DNA from: an uncultured delta proteobacterium
Lineage (GTDB): Bacteria > Myxococcota_A > Polyangia > Polyangiales > Polyangiaceae
Direction of reading: 5' to 3'
NCBI GenBank assembly: GCA_903906315.1
Contig: CAIVJW010000094.1
Location: forward strand, 24,314-88,313
Length of the DNA: 64,000 bases
The translations under genes and the position numbers were made by a program. Below are positions 60,266 through 64,000 of the stretch, piece after piece; position 1 is the first letter of the stretch, and every line of letters begins with the position of its first letter. The notes below the pieces were generated by a model. That model made no database searches. It saw only the letters and a list, made by a program, of their open reading frames with translations, and was not told the origin of the DNA.

Positions 60266-60907
60266 TCAGTCGGGGCGCTCGATCGGGAGGCCGTCAGCCT
60301 CCCACGCGAGGAAGCCGCCCTCGAGGAACGTGACGGGGACGCCGGCCTGCGCCAGGCGATCGGCGAGATCCTTCGACTGGTCGCCGGAGCGGCAGTACAG
60401 GACGGGCTCGCCCGCGAGCATGTGGAGCTCGGCGAGGCGACCCTCGATCTCCGCGAGCGGCAGGTTCACGGCGCCGGGGATGTGCGCGCGCGTGAACGGG
60501 GCGGGGTCCCGGGTGTCTACGGGCACGACCTGGCCGATCTGCATTCCGCGGGCGAGCTCGGCGGTGCGGATGGCGCCCTCGGCGCGCGGGAGGAAGGGCT
60601 CGATCAGCTCGCGCAGCTGGGCGCGGCGCAGGACGCCCTGGTCCGCGGCCACCGGTCGGCCCTTCTGAAAGACCATGAACGTCGGCACCGACTGGATGCG
60701 GAGGCTGGTGGCGACGCGGCGCGAGCGGTCGATGTCGACCTTCACGAACTTCGCCTTCCCCTTGAGCTCGTTGGCGAGAGCCTCGACCTCCGGGCCGACC
60801 GTTTTGCAGGGGGCGCACCAGTCCGCGTAGAAGTCCACGAAGACGGGGAGCTCGCTGCGGAGCACCTCGCGCTCGAAATCCTGCTCGGCGACGACGGGGA
60901 GCGGCAT
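60266..60907 (-). CDS. Thioredoxin-rhodanese fusion protein
   Basis: 213 aa. Residues 1-106 are a thioredoxin with the active site WCAPC (Cys31, Cys34) and the cis-proline stretch SVPTFMVFQKG. Residues about 112-213 are a rhodanese: VPVDTRDPAPFTRAHIPGAV and the active-site loop YCRSGDQSKD (Cys172). No signal peptide is visible, so it is likely cytosolic. The fusion could couple sulfur transfer to thiol reduction, for example reducing a persulfide on the rhodanese cysteine. It converges on larC and diverges from a lipoprotein gene. Confidence 0.92.
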   Translation of the reverse strand: MPLPVVAEQDFEREVLRSELPVFVDFYADWCAPCKTVGPEVEALANELKGKAKFVKVDIDRSRRVATSLRIQSVPTFMVFQKGRPVAADQGVLRRAQLRELIEPFLPRAEGAIRTAELARGMQIGQVVPVDTRDPAPFTRAHIPGAVNLPLAEIEGRLAELHMLAGEPVLYCRSGDQSKDLADRLAQAGVPVTFLEGGFLAWEADGLPIERPD

Positions 60908-61038
60908 GGTCGCGCCGATATAGCGGCTCTACATTCGGGAGGCGAGGGGTGTTATGGCTGGCTCGCCGGCTCGACCTGGGACGCGCGAGCCAGCGAGGTC
61001 CCGCTCCTTTCGCGGCTCGTCGCCGAGGGATGGAGCGA

Positions 61039-61079
61039 GAGCCGTTGAACACGCGTCCGGTTCGTACGTCGAACGGCTC
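61039..61079 (+). other. Leader hairpin upstream of a lipoprotein gene
   Basis: GAGCCGTT pairs perfectly with AACGGCTC across 25 bases within the 243-base divergent gap. Further smaller inverted repeats follow towards the ATG at 61151. No known riboswitch pattern was recognised. Confidence 0.3.
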
Positions 61080-61150
61080 AGCGCGCGCCCGTCGCATCCC
61101 CGTCGGGGGGTAGCTCGGGAGCCTCCCGCCCTCGCAAGGAGATTGCCCTC

Positions 61151-61699
61151 ATGACCGCTCTCGCAAAGCTCGCCACCCTGGCCACCCTCGGCTGCGCGCT
61201 CGCGCTGCCCGCTTGCGTCGTCGAGCACGTCGACGCGCCCGCGACGCCCGCAGCCCCGCCGGTCGTCGAGCCGCCCTCCACGGTCCCCGCCGTGCAGCTC
61301 CCCCCCGGCGTCGTGAACGGCAGGCCCGTCCACTTCAAGGACGGGGGCCCGGAGGCCTACTGGGTCTGGCGCAACGAGCACGGGCAGTACCACTTCCGCG
61401 TGACGGCCCCCGTCGGCGCGAAGACGGAGAGCTTCCGCGGCCGCGCCTCGGCCACGGTTGGAACGCTGACGAAGCTCCGCGTCGTGCACCCCGATCACCG
61501 CGCGCGCATCAACACGAACCAGAGCGGGATGGTGTTCGACTTCTTCCCGACCGGGAAGGACGACGGGTTCGACTTCGACGTCAGCGACCCGAAGGCCTGC
61601 GTGCGGTTCGACCTGAACACCTGGGGCAATCACCACAAGATCGTCGTCGGATCGACCGAGCAGCAGCCCACGAGCGAGCACTTCATCGTCTGCCCGTAG
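61151..61699 (+). CDS. Hypothetical lipoprotein
   Basis: 182 aa, ATG preceded by AAGGAG at 9 bases. The lipobox is LALPAC. A Pro/Val-rich spacer of about 30 residues leads to a small beta-rich domain (YWVWRNEHGQYHFRVTAP) with two Cys near the end (KACVRFDL and the C-terminal FIVCP). No family recognised. Confidence 0.75.
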   Translation: MTALAKLATLATLGCALALPACVVEHVDAPATPAAPPVVEPPSTVPAVQLPPGVVNGRPVHFKDGGPEAYWVWRNEHGQYHFRVTAPVGAKTESFRGRASATVGTLTKLRVVHPDHRARINTNQSGMVFDFFPTGKDDGFDFDVSDPKACVRFDLNTWGNHHKIVVGSTEQQPTSEHFIVCP

Positions 61700-61703
61700 C
61701 GAC

Positions 61704-61719
61704 GGGCCGCGAGCGGCCC
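61704..61719. terminator. Hairpin between convergent lipoprotein and permease genes
   Basis: GGGCCG-CGAG-CGGCCC lies 4 bases past the lipoprotein stop. A second perfect inverted repeat (GGTGACC-GA-GGTCACC, 61723-61738) overlaps the end of the permease gene. No T-run. Confidence 0.4.
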
Positions 61720-61733
61720 GGGGGTGACCGAGG

Positions 61734-62759
61734 TCACCGGCGCGACGCCTTCGGATCGAGGGCGTCGCGCAGCGCGTCCGCGAGCAGGAAGGCCGCTCCG
61801 ACGGTGGCGAGGAGCGCCGCGCCCGGCCAGAGGAGCAGGCGAAGCTCGGCCGGGTGGCGCGCGCCCTCGGCGAGGATCTCGCCCCACGAGGCCGAGGCGG
61901 CGGGCGTGCCGAGCCCGAGAAACGACACGGCGGCCTCGAGCAGGACGGCGGTGCCGAGGCCGAACACGGCGCTGACGGCGACCGGCCCCGCGGCGCCGGG
62001 CAGGATGTGCCGCCGGAAGATGTGGAACGGCGACCCGCCGAGCGCGCGCGCCGCCAGCACGTAGTCCTCGGTCGACGCGCGCAGGACCTCGACGCGCACG
62101 AGGCGCGCGACCTCCGCCCAGCGGACGAGCGCCACGGCGACGACCAGCGACAGGGCGGAGGGCTCGCGCTCGATCGCCCGTAGCAGCGCGACGACGAGGA
62201 TGGCCGGGAACGTGTCGACGGTCTCCACGAGCCGCACGAGCCGGTCGTTCCAGAAGCCCCGGTGGTAGCCGGCGAGGCCGCCCAAGGCGACGCCGAGCCC
62301 GGCCCCGATCAGCGTGGCCGCGAGCGCGAGGCCGAGGGCGTTGCGCGCGCCGTAGACGAGCCGCGCGGCGAGGTCCCGGCCGTTCGCGTCCGTGCCGAGC
62401 GGGTGCTGGCGCGAGGCCGGAGCGCACGCGCCCGCGCCGCTGCGCGAGGTAGGGCCCCAGCGTACGACCGGCCAGAGGCCCGGTGCGTCGACGCGCTGGT
62501 CGGCTGGCGTGGCGGGCGCCGTTCGGCCGGAGCAGGCGCCGTCGTCGGCGGCGGGGGAGGGCGTGGGGGCCCGCGGCGAGGTCGCGGTGATGGCCGGCAG
62601 GACGCGCGGGGCGGGCGACGCCGAGAGGATCGGGGAGTCCGCGGCGAGGAGCTCGGCGAAGACCGCGACGAGCGCGATCACGCCGAGCACCGCGACGCCG
62701 ACGGTCGCGCGGCGGCTCCGGCCGAGGCGGCGGAGGGCGAGGCCGGCGTGGGTGCTCAA
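61734..62759 (-). CDS. ABC transporter permease, OppC/DppC type
   Basis: 341 aa from a TTG at 62759 that overlaps the stop of the upstream permease (TTGA). After a first helix (TVGVAVLGVIALVAVFAELL) there is an unusually long Pro/Ala/Ser-rich periplasmic loop of about 70 residues, ending HPLGTDANGRDLAARLVYGA, which is the family's 'HxLGTDxxGRD' stretch. The EAA loop for the ATPase is EDYVLAARALGGSPFHIFRR. It imports peptides or related small molecules together with the OppB-like protein; the ATPase and binding protein genes are not in the window. Confidence 0.9.
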   Translation of the reverse strand: MSTHAGLALRRLGRSRRATVGVAVLGVIALVAVFAELLAADSPILSASPAPRVLPAITATSPRAPTPSPAADDGACSGRTAPATPADQRVDAPGLWPVVRWGPTSRSGAGACAPASRQHPLGTDANGRDLAARLVYGARNALGLALAATLIGAGLGVALGGLAGYHRGFWNDRLVRLVETVDTFPAILVVALLRAIEREPSALSLVVAVALVRWAEVARLVRVEVLRASTEDYVLAARALGGSPFHIFRRHILPGAAGPVAVSAVFGLGTAVLLEAAVSFLGLGTPAASASWGEILAEGARHPAELRLLLWPGAALLATVGAAFLLADALRDALDPKASRR

Positions 62760-64000
62760 GCGCGCCTCGCGGGCGCGGTGACGGCCGGCACGAGGCGAGG
62801 GTCGAGCCTCGCGCAGGCGACGTCCGCGAAGACGACGCCGATCGCGGCGGCGGCGCTGGCGAAGAGCGCGAGGGCCATCAGCCACGTCGTGTCGCGCGCG
62901 CTCACGGCGCGCACCGTCGCCTCACCGAGGCCGTCGAGGCCGAAGACGCGCTCGACCACGAACGCCCCGCCGAGGGCCATCGGCGCCTCGAGCGTCGCCA
63001 GCGTCGCGACGGGCAGGAGCGCCGCGGGCAACGCATGGACGAGGGTGGCGCGCAGGCGACCGGCGCCCCGCCCGACGGCGGCGCGGACCCAGTCCTCGGA
63101 GATCGCGCGTCGCAGGGCTGCGCGCTGCTGGGTGGCGGGCACGGCGAAGAGCGCCAGCGCGAGCACCGACGCCCCGGCGAAGATCGGCGTCGAGGCCGCG
63201 CCGGTGACGCGCGCGGCGAGCGTCGCGGCGACGGCCGTGGGCGTGACGTAGGCCGCGAGGGCGAGGAAGACGAGGCCTGCGTCGAGCGGGCGCGAGCGCA
63301 TGGCGGCGCCGAGTGACGCCGCGGCGATGGCGAGGGCGTATCCGAGCGCGATGCCGCCGAAGACGAGCGCCAGCGTGACCGGCGCACGCGCCGCGAGCTC
63401 GTCGAGCACCGGGCGGCCGTCGGCGCCGAGCCCCAGTCGCCGCGTGACCGCGCCGAGCGCCCATTTGCCGTAGCGCGTCTCGAGGGCCATTGCGGCGAGC
63501 CGGCTCGGTCCCGCGAGCACCACGAAGTCCGACTCGTACACCGACCAGAAGGTCTGCCAGCGGTCGACGCACGCGCGCGCGGTCGCGAGGTCGTCTCCGG
63601 GGGCGATCACGTCGTCGCGGCCGGTCGCGTGCGCAGCGATCGCGACGAGCGAGCGCGCGTGGTCGAGCGTGGCGGCGTCGCGAGGAGGCTCGAGCGCGGC
63701 GAGCACCTCCTCGAGCGCGAACGTGTCGAGCGCATGGAGGTCCGCGGCGCGCGACTCGGAGCCGTAGCGCGCGATCCGCCGCACGGCGCTGCGCACGGCG
63801 GCGCGCCGGAACTCGATGCCGCGATCGTCCCAGAATCGTGCCCAGAACGCGACCGCGCGGGCCGGGTCGCGCGCGTCGCCGGGCTGCGTGAGCCCCATGC
63901 GGCGCGCGACCGGCGCGAGCGCGACCGCCACGCGCGCGCGGGGCTCCGGGGCGAGCCCGTCGAGCCCGGGCAGCACGTGCGGGAGCGCGGCGCCGCCGAG
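62756..64000 (-). CDS. ABC transporter permease, OppB/DppB type (partial, N-terminus off the window)
   Basis: 415 codons, open to the right edge. The C-terminal half is the permease core: helices LALVFGGIALGYALAIAAAS, GLVFLALAAYVTPTAVAATL and others, an EAA-like loop SEDWVRAAVGRGAGRLRATL and FVVERVFGLDGLGEATVRAV, a typical OppB ending. The N-terminal 200 residues seen here are soluble and Ala/Arg-rich, with helical repeats (ARSLVAIAAHATGRD), and would be a periplasmic insert much larger than normal. The first membrane helix is presumably beyond the edge. Confidence 0.85.
   Translation of the reverse strand, partial: LGGAALPHVLPGLDGLAPEPRARVAVALAPVARRMGLTQPGDARDPARAVAFWARFWDDRGIEFRRAAVRSAVRRIARYGSESRAADLHALDTFALEEVLAALEPPRDAATLDHARSLVAIAAHATGRDDVIAPGDDLATARACVDRWQTFWSVYESDFVVLAGPSRLAAMALETRYGKWALGAVTRRLGLGADGRPVLDELAARAPVTLALVFGGIALGYALAIAAASLGAAMRSRPLDAGLVFLALAAYVTPTAVAATLAARVTGAASTPIFAGASVLALALFAVPATQQRAALRRAISEDWVRAAVGRGAGRLRATLVHALPAALLPVATLATLEAPMALGGAFVVERVFGLDGLGEATVRAVSARDTTWLMALALFASAAAAIGVVFADVACARLDPRLVPAVTAPARRA

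Noticed and set aside
1..64000. tRNA, rRNA, insertion-sequence or prophage genes
   Set aside because: No cloverleaf-like sequence, rRNA segment, transposase or integrase motif was recognised by eye; a tRNAscan or ISfinder run would settle it.

Overview
The window is high-GC DNA with dense, often overlapping genes, many lipoproteins, Gly/Ala/Pro-rich linkers and frequent GTG/TTG starts. A zinc-ribbon Ser/Thr kinase, an AgmX/TonB-like C-terminal domain protein, a minor-pilin/PilY1 operon, DUF6599-like and lamin-tail lipoproteins and paired small HTH regulators together suggest a Myxococcota chromosome (probably Polyangia). No rRNA, tRNA, CRISPR array, insertion sequence or phage gene was seen. 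The species assignment is inference from gene style only.

Region 1 (1-15.9 kb) is the striking part: six multiheme c-type cytochromes with 78 CXXCH, three CX4CH and one CX3CH motifs. On the minus strand a tetraheme lipoprotein overlaps a Tat-exported [4Fe-4S] protein that runs off the left edge. On the plus strand a Rieske protein, a fused b6/subunit-IV-like cytochrome b, a membrane-anchored 9-heme cytochrome and a membrane-anchored cytochrome with up to 34 hemes form one overlapping operon, which looks like a quinol-oxidising bc-type complex with large multiheme acceptors in place of cytochrome c1/f. After a YceI-like lipoprotein, a second plus-strand operon encodes a small exported OB-fold-like protein, a predicted outer-membrane barrel, a 12-heme lipoprotein, a 15-heme lipoprotein built of three five-heme repeats, and an octaheme lipoprotein with collagen-like and carboxypeptidase-regulatory-like segments. 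The operon ends in a strong terminator. Together these look like an inner-membrane-to-cell-surface electron conduit.

Region 2 (16-33 kb) is mixed: a TIGR04053-like radical SAM protein, an AgmX-like zinc-ribbon protein, rplC standing alone next to rlmE, a glutaryl-CoA-dehydrogenase-like enzyme, a receiver/histidine-kinase hybrid lacking its phospho-accepting His, an L,D-transpeptidase, a MarR regulator with an operator-like palindrome, a lipoprotein hydrolase frameshifted in a G9 tract, a TPR protein, a GT-C membrane protein, a small lipase, two exported proteins and two translationally coupled LuxR-type HTH proteins.

Region 3 (33-50 kb) holds gcvT-gcvH-gcvPA without an adjacent gcvPB; a minus-strand type IV pilus priming operon fimU/fimT-like, pilV, pilW, pilX, pilY1 plus a terminal lipoprotein; a DUF6599-like lipoprotein convergent with an anchored parvulin across a near-perfect bidirectional terminator; a MaoC hydratase; and a Ser/Thr kinase coupled to an outer-membrane barrel gene.

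Region 4 (50-64 kb) holds scpA-scpB (ScpB with a very acidic tail), an XRE regulator, a lamin-tail lipoprotein, an excisionase-like HTH fused to a receiver-like domain, pmbA, a membrane protein, larB-larC (LarC with a His-rich front end), a thioredoxin-rhodanese fusion, a lipoprotein, and two oligopeptide-type ABC permeases, the second cut by the right edge.
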